Notes: generated from the letters alone by a model not told the origin. A DNA stretch of 64,000 nucleotides from Fulvivirga sediminis (GCF_016757215.1 NZ_JAESIY010000009.1:234130-298129); one strand, 5' to 3'; counted from the stretch's first letter, positions 36,196 through 45,057 are shown. A program made the numbers and translations.

Positions 36196-37224
36196 ATGAA
36201 CAGGGACTTGACTAAAAACAGCCATTTAATTATATCAGGGTACTGGATATTAATTTTGGGTGTTTTTATTATTCAAGTATACCCTCAAACCAACTCATTT
36301 TCAGAAACACTCCTTTTTTCTTTTTGCATCACTATTAGCATATACCCGGTTTCTACCTGGCTCAGTGGCAGCCTACTTATGCAGGCTTTAAATGAAAAAA
36401 GGCTTGTGCAATTTGGCATATTCTTCATCATGCTCTCGATCATCGTGGCGGGTATTTTCATGTTATACCTTCATCTCTTTAGCTATTTAGAGAGTGAACA
36501 ATACTTCCCTCCTTCAGAATATTTTAATATAGTATCTGAACCTTGGCTCGCCACTTATAGTGTGCTGTCTGCCGGTATGTTTATTAATTTATGCATATGT
36601 GGCCTACGCTTTCTAATAGAGTATATAAAATCACAAAAAAGCCTGCACGAATATCAGCTACAAAGCTTAAAGCATCAGGTTACACCGCACTTTATGTTTA
36701 ATGTGCTTAACCACATCCATGTGCTAATGCAAGAAAATGTAGATCATGCTTCAGACCTTCTCATCCAATATTCTGATATCTTAAGATATCAGCTATATAA
36801 AGGGAACCAAGAAACGGTAAAAGTGAAAGAGGAAGTAGATTTTCTTAAAAGCTTTATAGAGGTAGAAAAATTAAGATGGGAAGAAAAAGTGAGGGTATCT
36901 ACCGCCTGGAGCATACAAAATCACGCCCAGGAGATACCGGCATTACTATTTATAATATTTATTGAAAATGCTTTCAAATATGTAAGAAAAGATGCTTCCA
37001 ATCCTGGTTGTATTGACATTCAATTATCTACGTCTGATGAAAAAATTGATTTCCAGATACAAAATTCTGCCAATACAGTTCAGATTCAATCCACTGAAAG
37101 CACAGGTTTAGGTTTAAAAAATATTAAGGGAAGGCTTGAAATATTATTTCCTAAAAGGCATATTTTATCCATACATAAGTCAGACACTGACTTTCGGTTA
37201 CGGCTAACTATCAATTTAAGATAA
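36196..37224 (+). CDS. LytS-type sensor histidine kinase
   Basis: 342-aa membrane kinase. Four hydrophobic helices fill residues 10-140, without a large extracellular domain. The His_kinase (PF06580) region follows, with phosphoacceptor His165 in QVTPHFMFN, LLIQYSDILRYQL, and a HATPase domain with FIIFIENAFKYVRK (N box) and STGLGLKNIKGRL (G box). Its stop codon TAA overlaps the ATG of the response regulator. It would sense a membrane-level or small-molecule signal and control the neighbouring LytTR regulator. Confidence 0.93.
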   Translation: MNRDLTKNSHLIISGYWILILGVFIIQVYPQTNSFSETLLFSFCITISIYPVSTWLSGSLLMQALNEKRLVQFGIFFIMLSIIVAGIFMLYLHLFSYLESEQYFPPSEYFNIVSEPWLATYSVLSAGMFINLCICGLRFLIEYIKSQKSLHEYQLQSLKHQVTPHFMFNVLNHIHVLMQENVDHASDLLIQYSDILRYQLYKGNQETVKVKEEVDFLKSFIEVEKLRWEEKVRVSTAWSIQNHAQEIPALLFIIFIENAFKYVRKDASNPGCIDIQLSTSDEKIDFQIQNSANTVQIQSTESTGLGLKNIKGRLEILFPKRHILSIHKSDTDFRLRLTINLR

Positions 37225-37949
37225 TGAATGAAGTTATAAGATGTCTTGTTGTAGATGACGAAGCTATAGCGGCAAGAGGTATTGTCAATTATATTAACAA
37301 AACAGATTACTTAACCTTAGCTCATAGCTGTGATTCGGCCAAGGCAGCATACCAAATTCTACAACAAGAAAGCATAGACTTAATGTTTTTGGATATTAAT
37401 ATGCCTGAGCAAACAGGCATAGAACTATTAGAGTCTCTCCAACATGCTCCGCCTACCATATTTACCACCGCTTATGCCGAATATGCGCTGGAAGCCTTTA
37501 ACCTGCAAGTGGTAGATTATTTAATGAAGCCTATCCCGTATAACCGTTTCATTCAAGCTTGTGAAAAAGCCAGAACATGGTTAAAAACAAAATCAACCAG
37601 CACTACAGATCAAGAAAAAGATAGCAGCTGTAGGTACATCAGGCAGGGAGATAGTTTCGTGAAAATCCACTGGTCAGATATTCTATATGTAGAATCAATG
37701 CAAAATTATCTTAAACTACATTTCAAGGAACAGATATTCACTATTCATCAAACTATGACCTCTATTGAGGAGAGCTTGCCTAAGAGTCATTTTTTAAGAA
37801 TTCATCGATCTTATCTCATTAATGTAAATGCCATTGAGTCAGTAACTGGTAACAGTCTTATCATAAAAGGAAACACCATTCCTATTTCCCGCCAGCGAAA
37901 GGATGATTTAATGCAAACTATAATATTAAAGAAGCTCTTGAGTAAATAG
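37224..37949 (+). CDS. LytTR-family response regulator
   Basis: 241 aa. The receiver domain (1-120) has acidic residues Asp11-Asp12, phosphoacceptor Asp57 in LMFLDINMPEQTG, and the conserved Lys in VDYLMKPIPYNRF. The LytTR DNA-binding domain occupies about 135-238 (RYIRQGDSFVKIHWSDILYV, SHFLRIHRSYLINVNAIESV, IPISRQRKDDL). LytTR proteins bind pairs of short direct repeats, and the repeated AGTTGC/AGTTGA elements at 36134-36164 are candidates. It is translationally coupled to the kinase and ends at a bidirectional terminator. Confidence 0.95.
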   Translation: MNEVIRCLVVDDEAIAARGIVNYINKTDYLTLAHSCDSAKAAYQILQQESIDLMFLDINMPEQTGIELLESLQHAPPTIFTTAYAEYALEAFNLQVVDYLMKPIPYNRFIQACEKARTWLKTKSTSTTDQEKDSSCRYIRQGDSFVKIHWSDILYVESMQNYLKLHFKEQIFTIHQTMTSIEESLPKSHFLRIHRSYLINVNAIESVTGNSLIIKGNTIPISRQRKDDLMQTIILKKLLSK

Positions 37950-37980
37950 TAGTCAATACGCCCAGAGGTGAAAAAACAAA

Positions 37981-38009
37981 AAAAGGCTGCCCCGTGCTGG
38001 CAGCCTTTT
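37981..38009. terminator. Bidirectional terminator
   Basis: Arms AAAAGGCTGCC (37981-37991) and GGCAGCCTTTT (37999-38009) between the converging response-regulator and glycosyltransferase genes. Confidence 0.88.
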
Positions 38010-38032
38010 AACGCTAAAAAAACTCTTAGAAT

Positions 38033-39484
38033 TTATAGCGATCCACTAGTCGAAATCTTCTGCTTACTCTGCGGTAAGGTTCTGGTTAACCATCCCCTTC
38101 TACTAGCCGTAGCAATAGCATATGGAGTAATCCAGAATAAAGAGAAGGTATAGAATATACTGTAGGGGTATGCCCACATAGATTCAAACACGTTTTTATG
38201 TCTACTCGCATGAAATATAGCTTGTATGCTTGAAAATACTGCTATACTCATTAATGTAGAGCTTAAGAATAACAATGGATGAGTAAACACAAACACAAGC
38301 ATAAGTGTAATCATTGGGTAAGACAATAAGATCTTTAACCATTGATTCAACAGCAATATACGCGTTCCTAATTTTGGACCTTTACGGAAATTGGTAAAGG
38401 CAAACTTACTCATCATAATGTTTTCACGAACGTTACTTCTCTCCCATCTGATAAACATTTTATATAGGTTTTGATATCTTTCAGGAGTGTTAGTAAAAAC
38501 GTAAGCATCTCTTTGGAACAACACTTTATATCCTTGTTTAAGTATCATATTGGTCATAGCTCTGTCTTCACCAATATCAGAGGGTTGACCCATAAATTTC
38601 TGGTTGATCCAGTCGTTAAGACATGCCATTACTGCTTTGCCTCGATACGCTGCTAATGCACCAGGAGTACAAAGTACAGATCCCAAAAGACTCTGAGCTG
38701 ATCTGATAAACTCAAAACTATATGTGAAACTCACATTTAGCATTCTAGGTATAAGCGCCTTTTTATTATTTAGCACTCTCACATTACCTGCAACAGCTCC
38801 AAATTCTTTATTCGCTACAAATGGACTGACCATATTTCTTAGCGTATCTTCACTCACCACGGAATCGCTATCTACGGTAACGAATACCTCACCTTTGGCT
38901 AAATGAAAACCTCTGTAAAGAGCATGTCTCTTTCCTTTGTTTTGTGGCTGTTGATAGATGGCCACTCTATCTCCTAACTCTGCCTTCGCCTTTTTCATCC
39001 ACTCCCAAGTATCGTCTTGGCTTCCATCATCAATTGCAATGAGCTGAAGTTTCTCTTCAGGAAAATCACTATTAGCTAAGCTTTTTAAAGTTTGCCATAC
39101 CAGCTCCCCTTCGTTATAAGCAGGTACTATTACCGTGGTAGTAGGCAATAAGTCATCAGATACTGACTTAACAGGCTTGTATCTTAAATAAAGTACTAGA
39201 ATATAGATTAAAAAACTGATTTTTAAAGTTAGTAATGTAAATCCTAGTCCGGTAAGCACCATTCCCCATGATGTGCTCATCCTCTCAAAATGAAGGGTGG
39301 CGAAGTTCGGCTCAAATAAGTAGACTAAATATATCGATCCTGTCAAAAGCAGGAAGGTACCAATAAGTATTAAATAGGCCGATGGCGTGGTAACTACTTT
39401 TTTAAGGTTTATTTTTTCGTTCTTCTCTTGTTCTTTGGCAGTGAAAGCATCACTCACCACATGTATACTATCTTTTTCGCTCAT
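38033..39484 (-). CDS. Processive family 2 glycosyltransferase (hyaluronan/cellulose-synthase type)
   Basis: 483-aa inner-membrane polysaccharide synthase. Two N-terminal membrane helices (about 33-60 and 75-100) precede the GT-A domain with VIVPAYNEGELVWQTLKSL, UDP-sugar-binding AIDDGSQDDTWEW, the TVDSDSVV metal motif, the GEDRAMTN acceptor-site Glu-Asp and RWERSNVRE in the position of the Q/RxxRW motif. Three further helices follow. It resembles HasA/NodC-like GT2 enzymes that polymerise beta-linked amino sugars and export the chain. No accessory polysaccharide genes are adjacent, so the product is unknown. Confidence 0.92.
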   Translation of the reverse strand: MSEKDSIHVVSDAFTAKEQEKNEKINLKKVVTTPSAYLILIGTFLLLTGSIYLVYLFEPNFATLHFERMSTSWGMVLTGLGFTLLTLKISFLIYILVLYLRYKPVKSVSDDLLPTTTVIVPAYNEGELVWQTLKSLANSDFPEEKLQLIAIDDGSQDDTWEWMKKAKAELGDRVAIYQQPQNKGKRHALYRGFHLAKGEVFVTVDSDSVVSEDTLRNMVSPFVANKEFGAVAGNVRVLNNKKALIPRMLNVSFTYSFEFIRSAQSLLGSVLCTPGALAAYRGKAVMACLNDWINQKFMGQPSDIGEDRAMTNMILKQGYKVLFQRDAYVFTNTPERYQNLYKMFIRWERSNVRENIMMSKFAFTNFRKGPKLGTRILLLNQWLKILLSYPMITLMLVFVFTHPLLFLSSTLMSIAVFSSIQAIFHASRHKNVFESMWAYPYSIFYTFSLFWITPYAIATASRRGWLTRTLPQSKQKISTSGSL

Positions 39485-39713
39485 TGTATTCTACCATTTA
39501 AATGCCATTTTAATTGATCTGATTTTCTTACCTGTACTTCCTGGCTATTGAGGTATATTTCAAATGGTAATTGACAACCAGAAGTAGTGGTGAGAAATAT
39601 TATATTTTCCTTTGTGTCAACTATTGCCAAACATCAAGCCATAGCGGTATTTGGGGTATTTAGTGTTGTTTTGTCCTTTTGAAGCAATAAGACGTGCCGC
39701 TTTCCCCATCAAA

Positions 39714-39761
39714 CTGTAGGAAATAACTACATTAAGGTAATCATTCTTCAAATTCCTACAG
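39714..39761. repeat. Inverted repeat CTGTAGGAA-N30-TTCCTACAG
   Basis: Perfect 9-bp arms at 39714-39722 and 39753-39761, about 230 bp upstream of the glycosyltransferase gene and downstream of the BLUF remnant. There is no T run, transposase gene or obvious target duplication. Confidence 0.45.
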
Positions 39762-39953
39762 ATGTACTTTTTAGAAAAGAAGGGGGTGGGTTAAGATAAA
39801 ATAGAAAAGAATTTCAATCTAATTCTTCAGATATAGATTGATTAAAAGGTCAGACCTCTGTATAAAGAATGAATACTCTTTTAATAAGCCTTAGTGCACA
39901 GTTTCCTATCTTTTGCTGAGATTGCTCATATTTATCCCTGCGAATTAAAAATT

Positions 39954-40289
39954 TTAAAGTAAATCTGTTAAACCAAAGTAAACGAACCTCTGTTGAGTTA
40001 TCAACATCATATGCCAATCACAAAAGAATCTATCTGCTAATAAAGGCAAGTAAATAATCCTTTTAACGCCATGGTGATTATCACTCTTAATGATTTTCAT
40101 TAAGGTTCGTTCCGCATTTTCAGGACCTTCAAGGTACTGTAAAAAGATGCCCTTTTTAAATTCAAGAAATCCAAATATGTATAAGTAATTATTATTAGAC
40201 TTGGCCTATTTACATAAATCAGACAAATCTTCAAAAGTGAATTTTTCAATAGCCTTGTTTCTATAGATCAACGAAAAAATTGTAGTATC
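39954..40289 (-). pseudogene. Degenerate BLUF (blue-light sensing, FAD-binding) gene
   Basis: Read on the minus strand, one frame gives IFSLIYRNKAIEKFTFEDL, then SDLCK, an in-frame TAG (40208-40206), then AKSNNNYLYIFGFLEF, KKGIFLQYLEGPENAERTL, MKIIKSDNHHGVKRIIYL and LADRFFCDWHMM, ending at TAA 39954-39956. This follows the BLUF domain from start to end, including the flavin-contacting Tyr (in SLIYR), Asn (NNN), Gln (FLQYLEG) and Trp-Met (DWHMM). The amber codon sits where most members have a polar residue such as Gln, so a CAG-to-TAG change would explain it. No start codon is left at the expected place. Downstream of DWHMM the usual C-terminal tail is lost. Confidence 0.8.
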
Positions 40290-40575
40290 CGGAATTTGTA
40301 AAAGGTGGGGTAAACGAGATACATAATTTACCCTAAATAGTATATTAAAACATCATTCTATCTTAATCCTTACATTACGGGATCTATTTAATTTTTCAAT
40401 TAAATCAGCAAAGAAGAGTTATTTAAAGCATCAATAAAGAATTTGCTCGTTTACACGTAATCTCGTAAGTGAAAGCCAGTGACAACATATAGCAATATGC
40501 TCTATTAATACTTGCATTGATAAGCTATTTTCCAGGCAAAAATTCTGAATGATGCTTCAAAACGAAGAAAATCTG

Positions 40576-41490
40576 TCAAGATAATGCTTGGGGAGAAGGA
40601 GGATCTGAAGGCCTGCTACGATCTAGTGGTAATTGAACGAACTCCTGATCATCAGTAGGTGGTAGCTTTATTCTCCCTGCCTGCCAATCTGCTTTAGCTT
40701 GCTCTATACGCTCTTTCCTTGAAGAAACGAAATTCCACCAAATATAGCGCTCACCTAGCGGCTCACCTCCTAACATCATTATTACACTATCTTCATAAGC
40801 CCTGATACCAGGATCATTGTCTTTACCAAACACTAACATTTGACCTCTCTGATATTTTCTGCCGGAAATTTCTAAAGTACCCTGAGCTATATAAATAGCT
40901 CTTTCTGTATGCCCTCTTGGTAATCCAAACATGGTATCCTTATCTAATTTTACATGCAGATAGAATAAAGGACTATGTGTCTTCACATCATTTTTTAAAC
41001 CGTAGGCGTTACCGGCAATTAATCGCATCCATATCCCCTTATCGTCATACTCTGGTAATTGGTCTGGCTGATAGTTACTAAACATAGGATCTATCTCTTC
41101 AAACTTCTCAGGAAGAGCTACCCAGGTTTGTAACATTTCCAAAGAAGTGCCTGCCAAGGCCGCCGGATTTTCAAACCTCTCTGAATGACTAATGCCGCTG
41201 CCTGCCGTCATCCAATTGACTGCTCCAGGCTTGATAACCTGCTCTACCCCCAGGCTATCTCTATGCATTACTTCTCCATTAAAAAGATATGTAACCGTAG
41301 AAAGGCCAATATGAGGATGAGGTAGTACGTCCATTTCTGGTATAGATGGAGCCGCCAACTCTACCGGACCTGCATGATCCATAAATATGAAAGGTCCCAC
41401 CATTCGTTTTTTTCTAAAAGGCAGTATTCTTCTCACTTCAATAGCAGTGCTAATGGAAGCTTTTCGAGCATCTATGACCATATCCAGCAT
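40576..41490 (-). CDS. Pirin-family cupin protein
   Basis: 304 aa. The bicupin pirin fold is clear: VRRILPFRKKRMVGPFIFMD and HAGPVELA at the start, the metal-binding LPHPHIGLSTVTYLFNGEV with the HPH and later HRDSLG, GAVNWMTAGSGISHSERF, and the second cupin (FYLHVKLDKDTMFGLPRGHT) ending in GGEPLGERYIWWNFVSSR. Pirins are nuclear-like regulators or quercetin dioxygenases; bacterial members may tune central metabolism. It stands alone, with no operon partner. Confidence 0.94.
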   Translation of the reverse strand: MLDMVIDARKASISTAIEVRRILPFRKKRMVGPFIFMDHAGPVELAAPSIPEMDVLPHPHIGLSTVTYLFNGEVMHRDSLGVEQVIKPGAVNWMTAGSGISHSERFENPAALAGTSLEMLQTWVALPEKFEEIDPMFSNYQPDQLPEYDDKGIWMRLIAGNAYGLKNDVKTHSPLFYLHVKLDKDTMFGLPRGHTERAIYIAQGTLEISGRKYQRGQMLVFGKDNDPGIRAYEDSVIMMLGGEPLGERYIWWNFVSSRKERIEQAKADWQAGRIKLPPTDDQEFVQLPLDRSRPSDPPSPQALS

Positions 41491-41566
41491 GAACAGTATA
41501 ATTTTTGGTTATTATATAATATAACACAAAATTCTGGTTCTGGTTAAATTTTCTCTAACAAAGCAA

Positions 41567-41594
41567 AGCCCTAACCATACAACTGGTCAGGGCT
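41567..41594 (-). terminator. Terminator after the SMI1/KNR4 gene
   Basis: Arms AGCCCTAACC (41567-41576) and GGTCAGGGCT (41585-41594), one mismatch, followed on the minus strand by a T-rich stretch. It lies 30 bp past the stop codon. Confidence 0.6.
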
Positions 41595-41623
41595 CGCCAC
41601 AACTCACTATTTAAACTATTTAT

Positions 41624-42649
41624 TTAATCCTCTCTTGAATTCAACGATTTTAAAAATGCTACAAGGTCAGTGCTTTCATATACACCAGTCTGATAATCGG
41701 CTCCAAAGGAGATAATTTGACCAGACGTACCATCTTGATGGGGCGCCATATCAAGGGCCACATAATTACCTCCTACCAGGTCAAAAAAAGGTATCCAATA
41801 TGGAGTAGTATACAGAGGTAAAACTTTATCTACTTCTTCGTATTCATCGTACAATTCTTCCTGTGTCCAGTCATCATAAATCCATTTCCATTCTTTCCAC
41901 TGCTTAAGCATCTCTTCTGCGGATAAAAATGCAGACTTTTCAACACCATTATGCAAAGTGAAAAAGTCCTTCAAAATTTTAGGAATTGGATAGCCTGATA
42001 ACTTTTCGAACTCATCATATATCTCCTGATTATCCTTTGGAGGAATAATTGACAGCCCTTCAGCTGTAACTACATCATTAAATGCCTGAGCCATTTCCTC
42101 CATAGAGTAGTGTGTAGAAACAGGTTTAACATAGGGCGCTATAAAATCAGCCTTTTCCTTTTCAAGTGCTTCTTTATTGAACACATTGGGCGATTTGTCA
42201 ATTAGGCTAGCTCCAGTATCAGTAATCAGTGCATGGTTAATTCTTATATCTAGCGGGCTCCTACTAATACCATTTGCTGAAAAGCTATAGAGCCAAGCTT
42301 TATTCACATCTTCAGGATCATCTCCAGCGATAACCAAATCAGCCCACTCTAAAAACACCGAATTCTTAACTATTTTGAAAGGTAGAATGGTACGATTCTC
42401 TAAATAACCAAACCCATAATAATCACCTACCTCCAAGTTATCAGGCGTGATCAATAATAGCGTAATAACTTCCTTACCTACAGCCTCCCTGATGACTTCT
42501 AGTAAGTTATCTTTAAAGGTAAAATCGTTATCTATGTCTTCAGGAGCCTCAATAGCTGCAAAGTTATCTACCGGCAGGTCTGCAAAATTTACATTATCCC
42601 ACTGCAACCCCTTTAGCTCTTCCTTATAGTCAAGTATATAATCGTTCAT
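41624..42649 (-). CDS. SMI1/KNR4 (SUKH) domain protein, first gene of the palindrome regulon
   Basis: 341 aa from the ATG at 42647-42649; a second ATG at 42673 lies only 9 bp after the -7 box, so the shorter form is favoured. The first 200 residues are of unknown type (VREAVGKE-like helix: EVIREAVGKEVITLLLITPD; VGDYYGFGYLENRTILPFKI). Residues about 215-338 are an SMI1/KNR4 domain: IYDEFEKLSGYPIPKILKDF, FFTLHNGVEKS, then WIPFFDLVGGNYVALDMAP and GTSGQIISFGADYQ. SUKH proteins are often immunity proteins against secreted toxins, but also housekeeping. The palindrome at 42713-42728 ties it to the downstream gene set. Confidence 0.8.
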   Translation of the reverse strand: MNDYILDYKEELKGLQWDNVNFADLPVDNFAAIEAPEDIDNDFTFKDNLLEVIREAVGKEVITLLLITPDNLEVGDYYGFGYLENRTILPFKIVKNSVFLEWADLVIAGDDPEDVNKAWLYSFSANGISRSPLDIRINHALITDTGASLIDKSPNVFNKEALEKEKADFIAPYVKPVSTHYSMEEMAQAFNDVVTAEGLSIIPPKDNQEIYDEFEKLSGYPIPKILKDFFTLHNGVEKSAFLSAEEMLKQWKEWKWIYDDWTQEELYDEYEEVDKVLPLYTTPYWIPFFDLVGGNYVALDMAPHQDGTSGQIISFGADYQTGVYESTDLVAFLKSLNSRED

Positions 42650-43163
42650 TATTCTAGTATTGAAATTAGACATTTGCCATTGCAAAGGTAAAAACCACAA
42701 ATCCTAAAAAAGTCACTGAATACCGTGATTTAGATCTAATGAAAATGGTATTAATTGCCTCTATTGATTAAAAGCTGTTTAATAAGTTAATTACAAATTT
42801 CTTGACACTTAAAAACATGATTGATGTCAATGAAGATAATATTCAGCAACTAGGAATTGCCCTTTCGATCACCTGTAATTAACTTAGAAGCATATGCCGC
42901 TAATTGCTAGCAATAAAATTTGAATCAGAATTATTACATCACCACTTGCCATATGAAAACCGGATAGATTTCAACATAAAAACCTTAAAGACAACATTTA
43001 ATAAATGGCCGTTAATCACACATTAGCCAAAGGAGAGTACACAATCACCAATGGGGTTACTTCATTTACCTTTGCTGTAAAATAAATTGTGCAAATGCGT
43101 GTCTTTCTGTAGAATGCGCTCAAAAAAGTAACTTTACAGCCACATTTAATAATACATTTCAGA
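42650..43163. other. Intergenic region between the SMI1/KNR4 gene and a secreted-protein gene
   Basis: Its left part holds the palindrome promoter of the minus-strand gene. In the remaining 430 bp I see a 26-codon frame at 43005-43085 of doubtful meaning and a weak -7 box TAACTTTA at 43129-43136 for the plus-strand gene. There is no copy of the palindrome on that side. Confidence 0.4.
42683..42728 (-). promoter_or_regulatory. Palindrome promoter A (drives the SMI1/KNR4 gene)
   Basis: Plus-strand site TCACTGAATACCGTGA at 42713-42728; 22 bp further in the minus direction lies TACCTTTG (42690-42683). No TTG at -33; the palindrome takes its place. The -7 box ends 33 bp before the ATG. Confidence 0.75.
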
Positions 43164-43778
43164 ATGAAAAAAGCACTTTTTTTACTGATATTAATAATAG
43201 TATCCATCAATGGCCTTCATGCCAAAAATGTTAAAGGCTTTATTAAATTTGCAGACAGCATGCAAGAGGTCACCCTGAAGATTCCTGCTGGCCTCTTTGG
43301 TAATCACCCTCAATATATAAGGCTACAAAATAAGATCAAGTATATTAGCCCCAACGGAGACGTGAAAGTCTTGAAGCCATCAGATGCTGAAGCTGTAAAA
43401 TTCAGCTTCAAAGGAGAAATGATCACTTTAGTTTCAGTAAAAAACAATACTGATCAAAGCCGTTTAACAGGTGTAACTCAAGATTCACACATATTTCTCA
43501 AGTTAGTAATGGACGGCAAGTTAAAACTGTTCCAATATTATTCTGCACAATATTCTCCGGGCGTAGGCCAGCAACCAGGAACAACCACAATAAAAGATGA
43601 ATATTTACTACAGCTACCGGACGAGCCTCTAAAAAGGCTCAAATCTATTGGCTTTAGAAAAGATATGAAAGAATATTTCAGCGATTGCCCAGCCCTGGTT
43701 GAAATATTAGATTCAAGAACGCTACGTAAAAAAGATATGGAAGCAATAGTAGAGTTTTATAATCAGAATTGTAATTAA
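43164..43778 (+). CDS. Secreted protein of unknown function
   Basis: 204 aa with signal peptide MKKALFLLILIIVSINGLHA. The mature protein begins KNVKGFIKFADSMQEVTLKI and contains FKGEMITLVSVKNNTD and FLKLVMDGKLKLFQYYS, a beta-rich pattern I have seen in many Bacteroidota secreted hypotheticals that follow from a K/V-rich DUF; the C-terminal 45 residues (FRKDMKEYFSDCPALVEILD) are helical with two cysteines. The function is unknown. It lies between palindrome sites A and C but has no site of its own. Confidence 0.7.
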   Translation: MKKALFLLILIIVSINGLHAKNVKGFIKFADSMQEVTLKIPAGLFGNHPQYIRLQNKIKYISPNGDVKVLKPSDAEAVKFSFKGEMITLVSVKNNTDQSRLTGVTQDSHIFLKLVMDGKLKLFQYYSAQYSPGVGQQPGTTTIKDEYLLQLPDEPLKRLKSIGFRKDMKEYFSDCPALVEILDSRTLRKKDMEAIVEFYNQNCN

Positions 43779-43812
43779 CAGGTATTTCTAGGGTTGTGTA
43801 AAAGCAGCAAAT

Positions 43813-44457
43813 ATGGCATTAAGTAGGAAAGTTGAGGTATATTCCCATAAGAGGCTTATAGGAACTAGTGAGTTAGAAGTAACAGATGAAGGCATGGGCA
43901 TACTATTTGGAAGCTTCGTGCCAACTCAAGACTACTCTGACATCAGAGAAACCATATGGAAGTTTCATAACTCTGAAATTGAAGAGAATCTTTTGAGTTT
44001 AAAAAACTTAAGGCTCAATGCACAATTAGATTGCGGATGTTTTCTTTACCCTCTAGGAGGTTTTTTAATATTTGACATGGAAGACCTCCCAGAAAAAGAA
44101 ATTCAATTTGAAGCTGCCGGAGTGTTTAGGCATGTGGTTAACGATTGCTTCCTTAGCTCACCACCGCGCCTAAAACTGAGCAGCCTTTGGGAAACCATAA
44201 CGATAGAACAGAAGCTGTCCTTTGAAGATGAGCTCTTTAAAGAATTATCACCCGAACACGCACTGGTAGACTATGACTGTAGTGCGGTGGCCACCTCAGC
44301 CCATAATGACAATGTATTATTTGCCATACATAAACCTGGAGATGATGCTTTTGATTATGCCATCGTACACCTCACTTGGAGTAGTAAGCAAGAAAGTAAT
44401 GCGGCTTACCCAAGGGTCAAATTCTTTAAGGAGATTGAAGAGATAGAAGTTGTGTAG
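43813..44457 (+). CDS. Conserved protein of unknown function (possible immunity-type)
   Basis: 214 aa, no signal peptide. The first half (VEVYSHKRLIGTSELEVTDE, MGILFGSFVPTQDY) resembles a domain of stand-alone Bacteroidota proteins. The last 60 residues (DNVLFAIHKPGDDAFDYAIV, HLTWSSKQESNAAYPRVKFF) match a short C-terminal motif (HLTWS-K-E-----P) of small proteins seen in many bacteria, some near toxins. No firm family. It starts 34 bp after the previous gene and could be co-transcribed. Confidence 0.65.
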   Translation: MALSRKVEVYSHKRLIGTSELEVTDEGMGILFGSFVPTQDYSDIRETIWKFHNSEIEENLLSLKNLRLNAQLDCGCFLYPLGGFLIFDMEDLPEKEIQFEAAGVFRHVVNDCFLSSPPRLKLSSLWETITIEQKLSFEDELFKELSPEHALVDYDCSAVATSAHNDNVLFAIHKPGDDAFDYAIVHLTWSSKQESNAAYPRVKFFKEIEEIEVV

Positions 44458-44587
44458 GGTGAAGTGGGGTTAAGTGATATGCTTTTATTGTTCTCCATTC
44501 CTAAAATTACGTTCTTAATTTCCTAAGAAGATATTCAGTAAAGTCCCTAAACATCTAACTTCCTGCTTAAAATCCAGGGATGCTAAA

Positions 44588-44633
44588 TCGCTGAATTCGG
44601 TGATGTTAATGATTATTGGGATCATTAATTTTG
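44588..44633 (+). promoter_or_regulatory. Palindrome promoter C (drives the Hcp-like gene)
   Basis: TCGCTGAATTCGGTGA at 44588-44603 (14 of 16 match to the strongest copies), 22 bp, then TAATTTTG at 44626-44633. The ATG is 22 bp further. Confidence 0.75.
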
Positions 44634-44655
44634 CGTTAAACAAATCAAAAAAAGA

Positions 44656-45057
44656 ATGTCTGAAAATAATGTTATAAATCGAATAGAATTAGATCTTCAT
44701 CAAGACGACAAAACCCAAAAAACTTATATTCTTCGCCAGTGCGATTTAAGTCTTTCACTAGCCTATGCTTCAGATGGTGGATCTAAACCAGCCATGGATG
44801 CACATTTATCAGGCTCTACTGTAACCATGCCTGATAACCTACTTTTAAACTGGGTAGCGAATAGCCCTGGAGAATGGTCTGGAGAATTAAGAATTTACTA
44901 CGAGAATCAGGAAATTCCTCAGGTACACATAACTTTTCATCAATCATCTGTAAATAGCTATAGTCAATCTTTTTCAGAAGGCAGCAATTATGGCCATGAA
45001 GGCTACTTTGCCGTAATGTTAAAAGGCGTAACTATTAATGATGTTAAAATGAGCTAA
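44656..45057 (+). CDS. Hcp/TssD-like tube protein
   Basis: 133 aa without signal peptide. The strand pattern and landmarks match Bacteroidota TssD (Hcp), the ring protein of type VI secretion tubes: a first strand ending in YILRQCDLSLSLAYASDGGS, then KPAMDAHLSGSTVTMPDN, LLLNWVANSPGEWSGELRIY, and ITFHQSSVNSYSQSFSE before a last strand FAVMLKGVTINDVKM. Length is typical for the family. No sheath, baseplate, VgrG or membrane-complex gene is in the window, so it is an orphan Hcp-like protein here. It may be an effector carrier, an effector-like variant, or a tube protein for a machine encoded elsewhere. It is a single-gene unit under the shared palindrome. Confidence 0.7.
   Translation: MSENNVINRIELDLHQDDKTQKTYILRQCDLSLSLAYASDGGSKPAMDAHLSGSTVTMPDNLLLNWVANSPGEWSGELRIYYENQEIPQVHITFHQSSVNSYSQSFSEGSNYGHEGYFAVMLKGVTINDVKMS

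Larger units (their letters stand above)
39485..40575. other. Gene-poor 1.1-kb region containing a decayed gene
   Basis: No intact gene is visible on either strand. It holds a BLUF pseudogene (39954-40289, minus), a 9-bp inverted repeat at 39714-39761 and, near 40485-40500, a short CATAT-AGCA-ATATG palindrome. The rest shows no coding pattern. Confidence 0.6.

Noticed and set aside
43005..43085. 26-codon frame MAVNHTLAKGEYTITNGVTS... upstream of a secreted-protein gene
   Set aside because: It looks somewhat protein-like, but there is no promoter box and it is too short to separate from chance.
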